A stretch of 64,000 nt of DNA from NCBI GenBank assembly GCA_963978545.1, contig OZ021724.1:101812023-101876022 (forward strand), written 5' to 3'. Shown piece after piece: positions 24,898 to 37,330 of this stretch; position 1 is the first letter of the stretch, and every line of letters starts with the position of its first letter. A program made the position numbers and the translations under genes. The notes under the pieces were generated by a model, which saw only the letters and a list, made by a program, of their open reading frames with translations, ran no database searches and was not told the origin of the DNA. Source of the stretch: Linyphia triangularis (Eukaryota > Arthropoda > Arachnida > Araneae > Linyphiidae).

Positions 24898-26340
24898 ACT
24901 GAGAAATATGATGCAGGGGGAGGGAAGGAGGGGGAGGGGGTAATCGAACATTGTCGGTCCGTGACGGTTACAGTTCGTTCTCGGAATGGCCGGAAGCCAA
25001 AAGGAGAGGAAGAAGCGCCTAATGAGAAACCGATAGCGCTTTTCCTTCTCCATCCACATTAAAAGAGTATAAACAGATACAACAAATAAAAATACTACCG
25101 ACTTTGGGTCCAAAGAAATCCAGCTTCCGGTGTTCTGATTATGATGGGGATAAGGCGCGAAAAAGTGTTGACAGAAACCGTTCTTTGTTATGGTCTGTGT
25201 GCCACGTGTCCCTTTACTGTCTTTAGTGGGACTCAAATTTCATGATATTTTGTGTAGTTTTTTTTTTTTTTTTTTTTTTTTTTTGGTGACTTGGCAAGAA
25301 TGTAGTGATTTCAAGTTTACTTTTGCAATTTAGTTTGGTAATTGGTACTTATCAAAAACCCTAAGGAAAAAATATTTAGAATTTGAGAGTAAATTCGCTT
25401 TGTGTCATGGAAGTAAAACTTTAATATGAAAAATATAAAAATAAAGGATACTAGTGATAGTATTCACCGAAAAATGAAGTAAAATATGTGTTTTATATTA
25501 TTCATTTTAATAGGTTATTAATTTAGCACCTACTGATTAGGTTTTAGATAGAAAATCTAATTATCATTTTTGAAATATTAAGGCTTGAACAAAAACTTTT
25601 GCTATCTTGTACAATCGAATGCGATTTGCAAATATCTTGCACATAATTCTGCCTGCATCCATTCAAATGTATAAATTATTTTCCTACATTTAGTTTACAA
25701 TTTCTTGAAGAAGTATTTCGTGGAAAAAAAGTCATCCTCATTTGTCATTTAAGTCCGCTTTCCACCAAGGTTAATAATTAAGAAATAAAATTGTTTCTGA
25801 TTAATAAATATGGAACAAATGCTACTCCACAGAGCATTGAAACATTGTTAAAAATAAATGACCTTAAAGGACACACTTCAAAATCTTCTCTGGTTCAAAT
25901 TCTTACTTGCGAAAAGGCTTAAAAATAAGCATCCAAATAAAAATTAAAAAAAAACCCTGTTCGATATCTCTTTTCGTGAACAGTAGAGAACCCCAGACTC
26001 CTTTCAACTTCTAGCAATTCAGGGGAAAGAACAAAATCGGCAGATATTCTGCCGCCAAACCGCCAAGGACTTCAACTGCCGATTTATGATACATCTGCAA
26101 AAGTAGCAGCAGCTGCTTGGTGGTCTGGCCACAAGTGTGAAAACCTCTTAATGATACCACGGCGGAAAGTGTCGGTCGGTTTTTAATCACCCTACCTACC
26201 TTGCCCTTTCATTAGAGCTTTAGTAATGCATTCCCGGTAATGTATGCAAGCAAGCATCGGTGAAAAATCGTCCATCGGCTGTTTAATCGACAAGGAATGA
26301 GGGTGCGCCGCGTGAGAATCTGCACCTCTCGGGACCGAAG

Positions 26341-29260
26341 CCTCAGGTAAAACATTGTCCGGAACCATACATCAATTAAATTAGCGAGCTCCAATTGTTA
26401 TACACGAATCTTGATATTGAAATGTAAGTTTTGCAAAGGGATATTCCACATATTAAGAATTTCTGTCAATGCTTGAAAAGTATGCATAAGGTCTGATAAG
26501 ATAATATCTACCGTTAGTTATTTGTCAGTACAATATTTCTTGATCCTTGAGTATAAGCTGTAGGATGGATCCTTCCACGTAAAGATATGGTTTAGGGCAA
26601 TTTATAATGATGCCTCAGGTAAAACATTGACCAGAACCATACATCAATTAAATTAGCGAGCTCCAATTGTTATACAAGAGTCCTGATATTGAAATGTAAG
26701 TTTTGCAAGAGGATACTCCACAAATTAAGAATTTCTTTCAGTGCTTGAAAAGTATGCATAAGGTCTGATAACATACTATCTACCATTAGCTATTGGTTAG
26801 TACAATATTTCTTGATCCTTGAGTATACGCTGTAGGATGGATCCTTCCACGTAAAGATATTGTTTAGGGCAATTTACACTGAAGCCTCAGGTAAAACATT
26901 GTCCGGAACCATACATCAATTAAATTAGCGAGCTCCAATTGTTATACAAGAGTCCTGATATTGAAATGTAAGTTTTGCAAGAGGAAATTAAGAATTTCTT
27001 TCAGTGCTTGAAAAGTATGCATAAGGTCTGATAACATACTATCTACCATTAGCTATTGGTTAGTACAATATTTCTTGATCCTTGAGTATACGCTGTAGGA
27101 TGGATCCTTCCACGTAAAGATATTGTTTCGGGCAATTTACAATGAAGCCTCAGGTAAAACATTGTCCGGAACCATACATCAATTAAATTAGCGAGCTCCA
27201 ATTGTTATACAAGAGTCCTGATATTGAAATGTAAGTTTTGCAAGAGGATACTCCACAAATTAAGAATTTCTTTCAGTGCTTGAAAAGTATGCATAAGGTC
27301 TGATAACATACTATCTACCATTAGCTATTGGTTAGTACAATATTTCTTGATCCTTGAGTATACGCTGTAGGATGGATCCTTCCACGTAAAGATATTGTTT
27401 AGGGCAATTTACACTGAAGCCTCAGGTAAAACATTGTCCGGAACCATACATCAATTAAATTAGCGAGCTCCAATTGTTATACAAGAGTCCTGATATTGAA
27501 ATGTAAGTTTTGCAAGAGGAAATTAAGAATTTCTTTCAGTGCTTGAAAAGTATGCATAAGGTCTGATAACATACTATCTACCATTAGCTATTGGTTAGTA
27601 CAATATTTCTTGATCCTTGAGTATACGCTGTAGGATGGATCCTTCCACGTAAAGATATTGTTTCGGGCAATTTACAATGAAGCCTCAGGTAAAACATTGT
27701 CCGGAACCATACATCAATTAAATTAGCGAGCTCCAATTGTTATACAAGAGTCCTGATATTGAAATGTAAGTTTTGCAAGAGGATACTCCACAAATTAAGA
27801 ATTTCTTTCAGTGCTTGAAAAGTATGCATAAGGTCTGATAACATACTATCTACCATTAGCTATTGGTTAGTACAATATTTCTTGATCCTTGAGTATACGC
27901 TGTAGGATGGATCCTTCCACGTAAAGATATTGTTTCGGGCAATTTACAATGAAGCCTCAGGTAAAACATTGTCCGGAACCATACATCAATTAAATTAGCG
28001 AGCTCCAATTGTTATACAAGAGTCCTGATATTGAAATGTAAGTTTTGCAAGAGGATACTCCACAAATTAAGAATTTCTTTCAGTGCTTGAAAAGTATGCA
28101 TAAGGTCTGATAACATACTATCTACCATTAGCTATTGGTTAGTACAATATTTCTTGATCCTTGAGTATACGCTGTAGGATGGATCCTTCCACGTAAAGAT
28201 ATTGTTTCGGGCAATTTACAATGAAGCCTCAGGTAAAACATTGTCCGGAACCATACATCAATTAAATTAGCGAGCTCCAATTGTTATACAAGAGTCCTGA
28301 TATTGAAATGTAAGTTTTGCAAGAGGATACTCCACAAATTAAGAATTTCTTTCAGTGCTTGAAAAGTATGCATAAGGTCTGATAACATACTATCTACCAT
28401 TAGCTATTGGTTAGTACAATATTTCTTGATCCTTGAGTATACGCTGTAGGATGGATCCTTCCACGTAAAGATATTGTTTCGGGCAATTTACAATGAAGCC
28501 TCAGGTAAAACATTGTCCGGAACCATACATCAATTAAATTAGCGAGCTCCAATTGTTATACAAGAGTCCTGATATTGAAATGTAAGTTTTGCAAGAGGAT
28601 ACTCCACAAATTAAGAATTTCTTTCAGTGCTTGAAAAGTATGCATAAGGTCTGATAACATACTATCTACCATTAGCTATTGGTTAGTACAATATTTCTTG
28701 ATCCTTGAGTATACGCTGTAGGATGGATCCTTCCACGTAAAGATATTGTTTAGGGCAATTTACACTGAAGCCTCAGGTAAAACATTGTCCGGAACCATAC
28801 ATCAATTAAATTAGCGAGCTCCAATTGTTATACACAAGTCCTGATATTGAAATGTATGTTTTCCAAAGGGATGCTACACAAATTAAGAATTTCTGTCAAT
28901 GCTTGAAAAGTATGTATAAAGTCTGATAACATACTATCTTCCATTAGTTATTGGCCAGGACAACATTACTTGAGCCTTGATTATACGTTGTAGGATGGAT
29001 CCTTCCAGGTCAGATCCTTCAGGTAAAACATTGTCCGGAACCATACATCAATTAAATTAGCGAGCTCAAATTGTTATACACGAGTCCTGATATTGAAATG
29101 TATGTTTTCCAAAGGGATACTCCACAAATTAAGAATTTCTGTCAATGCTTGAAAATTCTGATAACATACTATCTACTATTAGTTATTGGCCAGGACAACG
29201 TTACTTGAGACTTAATTATACGTTGTAGGATGGGTCCATCCACCTATATTGTTCCGCGCA
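26341..29260. repeat. 272-bp satellite array, about 11 units
   Basis: Units begin at CCTCAGGTAAAACATTG: 26341, 26613, 26885, 27148, 27420, 27683, 27955, 28227, 28499 and 28771, with a degenerate one near 29017. The period is 272 bp, or 263 bp in the units starting 26885 and 27420, which lack 9 bp (TACTCCACA) after AAGAGGA. Central units look nearly identical, while the first and last two are clearly diverged. Alternation of TGTTTAGGGC/TACACTG and TGTTTCGGGC/TACAATG junctions marks a higher-order 535-bp dimer (26885-27419, then 27420-27954). Each inner unit contains TGATAACATACTATCT, an inverted pair of GATA-factor consensus sites. Confidence 0.97.
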
Positions 29261-29362
29261 AGTTACAACTTTTATGATAACATTGATGTTCATAACCTGC
29301 GCATATAATTTTATATTAAACTTAAATATATGTTAATAACAAAAAAGAAAATAAGCGCTACT

Positions 29363-29505
29363 CTTGTAACCACGGATACTATAAAGAGTTTCAACTTATC
29401 GCCCACACATCGCTCCAATCAGTCAATCAGGGTGTAGTAAAACTGGTTAACACATCGTTGTAGCCTATTCAACGGACTCAAGTGCCACAATGTATAGTCA
29501 CATAT
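29363..29505 (+). repeat. Dispersed repeat R3, copy 1
   Basis: AACCACGGATACTAT, CCACACATCG, AACTGGTTAACACATCGTTG and a trailing CACAATGTATA match the reverse complement of 41925-42055 in the same order. It is about 140 bp, with no coding capacity and unknown type. Confidence 0.7.
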
Positions 29506-29824
29506 TATTGGGAAGGTCCCTTTTAATTTTCTGCGGTAGTGTTAATGTGGTGTGTATGAAAAATGTGTTTCTGTAATTTTAAAGGCGGGTGATAAATAAA
29601 GTATTTGTGATAAATTTACATGTGGTCATCCTTAAATGACTTGAGGGAAAGTGGTATAATATTGCACTTCAAGGCTTGATTTCGAATGAGCGCCAACCCA
29701 TTCGACAATTTATTGGGCTTGTATGCTCACAGTGTTTTTGGAAATTAAACTTAGAGTCAAATATTGTTTTCTATAGCTCCAATATCGAGTGCGCATGGAA
29801 ATTGCATTTGATTGGTAAAACCAA

Positions 29825-30484
29825 TAGACTGAGAGGCGGCTGCAATTTTTGGACCCCATCGAACATCATTCTGAATTTTTTATAGAAATTGGAGAAAAGT
29901 GTGTAGATTACGAATCCACTGGTCTGCTTGGCAAAAATGGCCGAATCTGGTCAAAAATCGACTTTTAATAAGTTGAACTAAATCCAATTGCCAAATGCGC
30001 CATAACTTGCCAAATAATGAGCATTTTTTTATTTGGTAACCCTCACTCTTTAATTTTCAATTAAGAAGGATGCAGACGACTCAGATATCTGGCCACGGTC
30101 TCCTTGCATCTATTAAAAGGGAGCCAAGTTGGCAAAAAATATTACGTCACTTATGACGAAACTGATGCCTCCAATTTGGCTTACTTTTAAAAGATATAAG
30201 TTTTCAAAGCCAATGATCAGAAATCGTTTGCGTTTTTTCTCATTGAAAATCAAAATGAAGTGGGTTGCCAGACGAATAATTTTGTTCTATTTTTGGCAAG
30301 TTATGACATATTTGGCAATCGGGTTTTAGTTCAACTCATTCCAAGTCGATTATTGATCAGTTTCGGTAATTTTTGCCACGGCAGACCAGTGGATTCCTAG
30401 TCTACTCACTTTTCTCCAATTTCTATAAAAAATTCAGAATGATGTTCGATGAGGTCCAAAAATTGCAGTCGCTTCTCGGACTAT
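29825..30484 (+). mobile_element. Foldback element FB1, copy A
   Basis: A 660-bp element whose arms of about 190 bp are inverted copies: TAGACTGAGAGGCGGCTGCA through TTGGACC at the left and the complement at the right, ending GACTATA. Both arms carry GAACATCATTCTGAATTTTT and GTCAAAAATCGACTT-type text. The middle is non-palindromic and contains TTACGTCA/TGACG motifs. Termini next to TA fit a Tc1/mariner-like MITE, though the class is inferred. A 66-codon frame in the middle is not conserved in all copies. Confidence 0.88.
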
Positions 30485-31640
30485 AAGCTCACTTTTAGCG
30501 TTTTTGCTCTTGCTTTTCTTGCCTATTTTGAAATTTGTATTTACTTTATTATAAATATTTCTATGCGAGTAGAATAGAGGATGAAAATATTATTTTTAAT
30601 CTTCATTTAATCAGAAGAAAAACATAAAAAACTTTTTTTTTTCTATTCGAACTTTAATCAGCCTGTGTACATTTTCAATTTTAGTTGTGCAATGATTCAA
30701 CCAACAGGAAATTTCTAAAGATAAACAGTACCAAACCCGTAATTATTTCTTATTATTAAACGACATTTTCTTACTTTTTCCCCCCCCCCCAAACCTCATA
30801 GTTAAACGTTAGTCCTCTCTCTGAATAAACACTAATTAAATAAAACAAAAAATCGCGTGTACACGGCAATATGTAAATAATAATAATAATCTCCCCAGGG
30901 ATAATTGATTTTAAGGCTTCTGCCATCTTCTCCATTTATCAATTGTCTGTCCTAATGGTCCATCCCTATCAGCAAATGTACACGATGAAAGCTCAGCCGT
31001 AGTTCAGCAGATTAGGTCTTCTAAAATAAGCTGTCGTCTCCGTGTGGGGCAAGAGGCGAGGAAACGATTGCCCCCCCCTCCAATTTTCTTGAACCAATTA
31101 TTATTATTATTTTGTTCGTTGTTCTGTTTATGTGGGAAGACTGGGAAACCTGGTCGTGGTAATAACAGGTAATTCCCACTCTTTGACTAAAAATGAAGGA
31201 TAGCGTAATTGGAGGAAATTACTACCTCGGCGAGAAAACGGTAGCCGGTGGAAGTTCGAATCTCGACAACGAATTTGCTGCCTCTAAAAGTCTTTTTTTT
31301 TGGGGGGGGGGGGGGAAGACGACGACTTTTGATTTGAGTTTGGATCATAAAGTATTGATGACGAATGAGTCGTTGTACTGAACTACAATAGTTCTCTGAT
31401 GCTCAGAGATAAACATTTGTCCAAAGAATCTATTTTAATCTCAGTACACAAAATATTTAGAAATGGGATTATAAGAAAAACGATGTTTTTTTCTTTTTTT
31501 TTTCTTCTTCTTTTTAAATTTTTTATGTGACTTATACAATTCTTCAAAATTCAAACATCAGCTGTTGTCGTTCAAAATTTCTATTTTTCAAGATTAATCC
31601 ACAAAATATTTGAAAATAGAATTGTAAGATGAAAAACAAT

Positions 31641-31677
<37 letters not shown>

Positions 31678-34312
31678 TAAATATAGTTTAATTCTTGACC
31701 CTTTTGCTTGGAGAATAACTGCTCAACAAAAGCACACAAGAAAAAAAACAAAAACACTCTCAGTAAAAGTTTCTAAATAAAGAAAACTGACATAATTTAT
31801 CAACACATTTTGAAAACGCTTTTTCTTTTTGAGTGGAAGTAGGAGTTACTATTCAATTCACCAAAAGATACTATATCAAATTAAAAAAAAAAAATAATAC
31901 ATGCTTTTTAAAAATTCTAATTGTATTCCAGTAATATAATGTTTTCTCATAAAGAACGTAAGAAATAAATATGTACTTTTTAGTCGCATGGTCATTAGCA
32001 TTCAGTGTATCAAGAACGCATGTTAAGACTTTGTACAAAATTGTAGTACCGAACAACAAATACTACTGATGAGTTCAAAAGTGCAATTTGCAGTTCTTAG
32101 CAATGAATAAGTATATCACATATCATTAGTGATATGTTAACATTAGTGATATAGTTGCGTCAGAACTTTCAGTAAAATCGCTATCACTACACTCGATATT
32201 TATATACTAACGTCAACAATTTTACTTGTTGTATCATACATCGAAGCACTGCTATTTGTAACAATGCTTCTATTTTTAACCTACAAAAATTGAAATTAAA
32301 AGTATATAACAATCACAGCTATCTTCCATAAAAGTACTTTAAACTATTAAAAACCGCGTCCTACATAAAACACAAAGCCCACTAAAAATATATGTCACTG
32401 CACCTGATGAAAAAAATGCACCTGTAACACGAAAATACAGGTGACAGTGATCATGCAATCGAGACGCACGCAACACTAAATTGATTCCTTTTTCGTCAGT
32501 CGCTTTTCTGACTTCCTTTACCAAATACAAAAGCGACAAAAGAGGTCATTTAATCGCCAAAAGAGAGGCCAATTCCGGTTTTGACGAGGAGTTAATTATT
32601 GGCTCTGACCAATTAGGGATTCGAAGATGCTTAGATTTTTTTTTTACCCGTTCTTTACCGTGGGTTTTGTTCTACCGAGAACGTTGTTCTTTGAGGGAGA
32701 TAATGCTCGAAGAATCATTATCTTTTATTTGTGTGAGAATCATTATCCTATGAGCTGGGAATGAAGTCGGCTTTAGGTGAGTTGGGGATTGGGGTTCTTA
32801 TTGATTTGGAATTGATTTGAGTTCGAAGAGTGATCTTTTCTATCGAGGGTTTGAGTTTCTGGAATGTTATCGGTGCCCTGAGGCATAGCCAGCATTTATT
32901 TTTTAGTGTCGGTTATTTATTTCAATTTTACGTTTGAAAGAAAGGGTTTTTTTTATATAAGTTTTTCTTGATAAACAGTTTTAGTTTCTATTTCATAAAA
33001 TGGAGAGCTTTGAATTCAAATTTTGATAAGTTTATAAACAGAGTATTAGGATCAAAGCAATGTTAAATTGTTATTAAACCCAAATTTGTTAAAATATCCA
33101 CCTTCAATGATAAACTTAAGGGTGTAATTTTTCGCAAACCAACATGAAAACAAGAATTTTATTTTGTTCTATGTTTCAGTTTAAATCGATTTAGTATTAC
33201 ACCGCAGCAAATTTTTTTATTGGGATTTGAATACAAAATGAAAAAAATATATATTATTGTAAAAAATAATACAAATATTTTTAAATAAAATGCCTTAAAA
33301 ATTTTGTTTTTATCATTAGTAGAACTTTAAATATTTAAGTTTTTGTTACATGGCAACTGTATCTCAGACATGCTATCTTGAAACTTTGAAATTGTTTTCC
33401 TCGGTGATGGCTTTTTGTCCCTTTTTCGAGTTTAAATTGATATACCTTCAAAACTACTTATTATAAATCTATGAAACTTACCACAATTACTTTTCATATA
33501 CATTTCTTTAATTTGACTTATGTTTTATTACATAACTTTTTTTTTTATAAAGTTTTTGGAGCTTAGCGTACTATGGATTTTTTACAGTTTTGGCACCAAA
33601 TATATATATATTTTATAATTTTTTCTAATTACTTTATTGAAAAATTATGAAGACAATTTTTGATATGAATTATAAAAAGTAATTTTTTTGCAAAAATGAA
33701 ATGATTTTCAAAAAAAGGTTTTGTAGATATATCAAATTTAGTAAATAAAAAAATTATAAAGTTTTTAAATTTAAATTTAAATATATATATATATTAAAGT
33801 TGAAAATTTAAAACAGTTTTTTTAAGTTTCAAAGCATCATATATTACTGCATAAAAAAATTCAGAAAAATAATTCTAAAAATAAAGATTTTAAAATTATA
33901 AGTCCCAGACCCTCCTTAAGGAAAACGAAAAATAATTAAAAACAAAAACTTCGCATCGTATCGGCCCATTTTTATAGACACTGACCGGCCCAATGATTGA
34001 AACCGGCAAATCCTATGACCATTACACCCTTGTCACCAACAAAGAAACTGCAACATGTCAATCTGTGTCATATCCAGTAATCACAAGCATCACGTCTATC
34101 CCTAGAGAGACCCAGCCTTTTCTCCCAGTCCACAATGTAGCAGGAAGAGAGAGCCAGTCTGGCGCGACTAAGAACTATTCTTCTTGCTCATCTGTCCGGC
34201 CGGTTCACCCCCCACCCGACCTCCCCCAGTGCTTCTCTTTAATTGGGTCGTTGCTTCATTGATATTCTTGACCATCCGCGGGGATTTTCTCTCTTTCTCT
34301 TTTTCTTTTTTT

Positions 34313-35125
34313 TTATTAGTTGTATCGCTTCTTTCTACGTTAGTTTTTGTTACCTTCATATTTTTTTTTTACTTTGTCGTTGGCGAAATGTCGTTTTTTT
34401 TTTTTTTTTAGTGTTGTTTAGGGTGGGACGTGGCTTTTTGTGTTGGGGATTATAAGGAGTGTTTATTGTTTTAAGAGTTGATGCGCTATTGGATGTCGGG
34501 TAGGGAAAGTTGCTAGTGTTCCAAACTAGGCTTTGGGTTTCTGTTAATAATTTCTAACTTTAATTTTGAGTTTTATCAATTATTTATTTAAAAAAAATAT
34601 TATTTATTTTTATACTAAACGTCATTGGGCTTGCAGCATTAGTAAAACCTGTCCTGAGACACAGCACGTTCGTTTATTAGTTGTATCGCTTCTTTTTACG
34701 TTAGTTTTTGTTACCTTCGTATTTTTTATTTTTTTATTTTGTCGTTGGCGAAATGTCGTTTTTTCTTGTTTTTTTTTTTAGTGTTGTTTAGGGTGGGACG
34801 TTGCTTTTTGTGTTGGGGGATTATAAGGAGTGTTTATTGTTTTAAGAGTTGATGCTTTATTGGATATCGGGTAGGGAAAATTGTTAGTGTTCCGAACAAG
34901 GCTTTGGGTTTCTGTTAATAATTTCTAACTTTAATTTTGCGTTTCATCAGTTATTTGTTTAAAAAAATATTATTTATTTTTATATTAAACGCCATTGGAC
35001 TTGTAGCATTAATAAAAACTGTCCTGAGACACAGCACGTTAGTGATTATCAAGTTGTCGTTGGAAGAAATGTCGTTTAGTGTCGGTATTATTACTGGTGT
35101 TTATTGTTTTAAGAGGGATGCACTA
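34313..35125 (+). repeat. 362-bp tandem duplication, about 2.3 units
   Basis: TATTAGTTGTATCGCTTC begins at 34313 and again at 34675. The units share GTTTAGGGTGGGACGT, GGGTAGGGAAA, GGCTTTGGGTTTCTGTTAAT and a shared end CTGTCCTGAGACACAGCACG. A third, shortened unit follows at about 35040-35125. T-rich runs make it low in complexity, and the open frames crossing it are spurious. Confidence 0.9.
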
Positions 35126-35419
35126 TTTCTTGTCATCGAGTAAGTAGTTTAAATTCCCTATATAATTAAATCTTTTTAATAATACATTAAACATTATAAG
35201 AAGATACAACATGTCATGCAAGAGGGCTGTTTAGTGAGACACAAGCAGGGCAATGATTTTTGTCACAATTTTTTTTTTTTCTAGTTATAAAATTCCCAAA
35301 CAGTAAAAATACTTTCTAATTTACTTTTTTTGTAAAACTTAGATCAGGAATATAGAATTACCCCTAAATTAAATCCAACCGCAGTTACATTCAGATTAGC
35401 TCCTAACCATCCATCATAA

Positions 35420-35640
35420 AAAAGTTGTTAATTTATCAAAGAGCTGGAACCTTGAACAGAAGAGGTGAAGCGACCGCAGGTGTGTCGCAGACTCTCGCGG
35501 AGGAAGTGATGGACGTGTGCCGCATACCGATCGCCCGTGACCTCCCGTCGACCGAACGGACGAACTTCCGCTTCAGACGCCGTGCTCATGCGCCCGTGAA
35601 CGACTTCAGTTAGAGCAAAGGGAAAACAACTTCTGTACCG
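35420..35640. other. GC-rich CpG-containing island in the intron
   Basis: About 190 bp with many CG dinucleotides (for example CCTCCCGTCGACCGAACGGA) surrounded by AT-rich intron. A 62-codon plus-strand frame (35425-35613) spans it, with no recognised domain. It lies about 3 kb before the last exon. Candidates are an enhancer, an alternative exon or promoter, or an imported fragment. Confidence 0.35.
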
Positions 35641-35887
35641 AGGCGTTTCTTGAACAGCGTTCAGGAGTTGGATTGATAGGAAAGGATAATTGAATTCTGA
35701 GATAAGGCCCAGATTTCGGGATTGATAATACTTTGACTTATTTTATTAGGGCTGTTGTTGGGGGGGGGGGGGGGTTAAAGTAAAATTTGCATTTAGTTGT
35801 TTTATATTAATAATAGTACAAATCAAGTAAATTTGGTTATGGCTTTAAAATGTTAACCGTTTTAAATCCTTTATATTATGTTCGAAT

Positions 35888-36400
35888 TTGTGTGTATGTG
35901 GGTGGGTGGCAGGGTATGGGTATGTCGATGGCGAGTGAATCTGCAGAGGCCTAATTAACCCCCTTTGCTGTTATCCAATCGGGCTGAAACTTAGCAGATA
36001 GATTCGATTTCGATGACAATGCATTCTATTAAATTTTGGGGCTCCAGAGTTATCCGAAATAAGGGCTTGTAGATCGCTAAACATGTACGTTGTAAAGTTG
36101 GGTTGGCGTTTATGTTTACACTAGATGTCGGATGGGATTATTCATAATCATCTGAAGGGCTACGGCAAAGAACGATCAGAGTCCGTTTTTCTCAATTCTC
36201 CAGAAAAGCTGATTTAAAGTTTCAAGTCTCAAAGCTTATATCAAGGTTGAGGTAAATAGTCTTTCAAAATCTCACGTACCAAGACTTCACGTGGTTAAAC
36301 TATCTGCTGTAATCTTGTAGATGGCGTGAAAACTTCGATTTCGAAAAAATTGGATTTTGTGATGGTTTTTTTGCCATGTCCCTTCAATTGTCAAAGTTTA
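35888..36400 (-). repeat. R1 copy 2 fused to R2 copy 2
   Basis: GT-rich sequence at 35888-35910, then GCCTAATTAACCCC and the reversed R1 hallmark (GATTTCGATGACAATGCATT), is followed directly by R2 (CCAGAGTTATCCGAAATAAG at about 36044 onward). The R2 part has no insertion between GTTGGGTT and GGATGGGATTA, so it serves as the empty counterpart of the locus at 17.0-17.9 kb. Strand follows R1; R2 reads on the plus strand. Confidence 0.8.
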
Positions 36401-36419
36401 AATAGTTCCAACAACGTAA

Positions 36420-37099
36420 TAGACTGAGAGGCGACTGCAATGTTTGTACCTCGTCGAACATCATTCTAAATTTTTTATTGAAATTGGAGAAAAGTGAGTA
36501 GATTACGAATCCACCGGTCTGTCGTGGCAAAAAAGCCGAAAATGGCCGAAACTGGTCAAAAATTGACTTTTAATAAGTTGAACCAAATCCAATTGCCAAA
36601 TGCGCCATAACTTGCCGAATAATGTTTTTTTTTTTCCATTTGGTAACCCTCACTCTTTAATTTTCAATTAAGAAGGTTGCAGACGATTCACATATCTGGC
36701 TACGGTCTACTTGGCGTCGTTCATTCAACGGGAACCAAGTTGGCAATAAACATTACGTCATTGGTGACGTAACTAATGTCGCCAGTTTGGCTTACTTTTA
36801 AATGATACAAGTTTTCCGAGCCAGAGATCAGAAATCGTTTGAGCTTTTTCTCATTGAAAATCAAAAGGCAGTGGGTTGCCAGACGAAAAAATTTGTTCTA
36901 TTTTTGGCAAGTTATGGCATATTTAGCAATCAGATTTTAGTTCAACTCATTCCAAGTCGATTTTTGATCAGTTTCGGTCATTTTTGCCACGGCAGACCAG
37001 TGGATTCGTAATCTACTCACTTTTCTCCAATGTCTATAAAAATTCAGAATGATGTTCGATGGGGTCCAAAAATTGCACTCTCATCTCATTCTTTACTAT
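36420..37099 (+). mobile_element. Foldback element FB1, copy B
   Basis: Begins TAGACTGAGAGGCGACTGCA and ends with a diverged inverted copy (...CATTCTTTACTATA). It has the same arms and middle as copy A in the same orientation. The middle frame seen in the other copies is broken here by in-frame stops, so it is not under coding constraint. Confidence 0.88.
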
Positions 37100-37330
37100 A
37101 AAAGTTGTGATTTTTCCGGAACTATATCTTTGAGCGGAAGGATCTATCCATCAGCATATGCTCAAGACTCAAGTAACGTTGTCGTGAGGTACACAATTAA
37201 TAATCCGCAAACAAAGTCATCGACCACATCATTAGCGAACATCTAGTTGGTGTAAATACCAATAAACATGGTTAACAAATGTCCACAGTGTGTTAACACC
37301 TTAATTTGTATTGTCGCCTCAAACAAAAGC
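37100..37330 (+). repeat. Dispersed repeat R4, copy 1
   Basis: GTGATTTTTCCGGAACTATA and CTCAAGTAACGTTGTCGTGAGG match, with substitutions, 43515-43580. Nothing coding. It begins at the right edge of FB1 copy B, so FB1 may have inserted at its border. Confidence 0.5.

Noticed and set aside
30129..30329. A 66-codon frame shared by foldback copies A and C as a possible conserved peptide
   Set aside because: Copy B breaks the same frame with at least two stops (near 36745-36800), so the similarity reflects common descent of the repeat.
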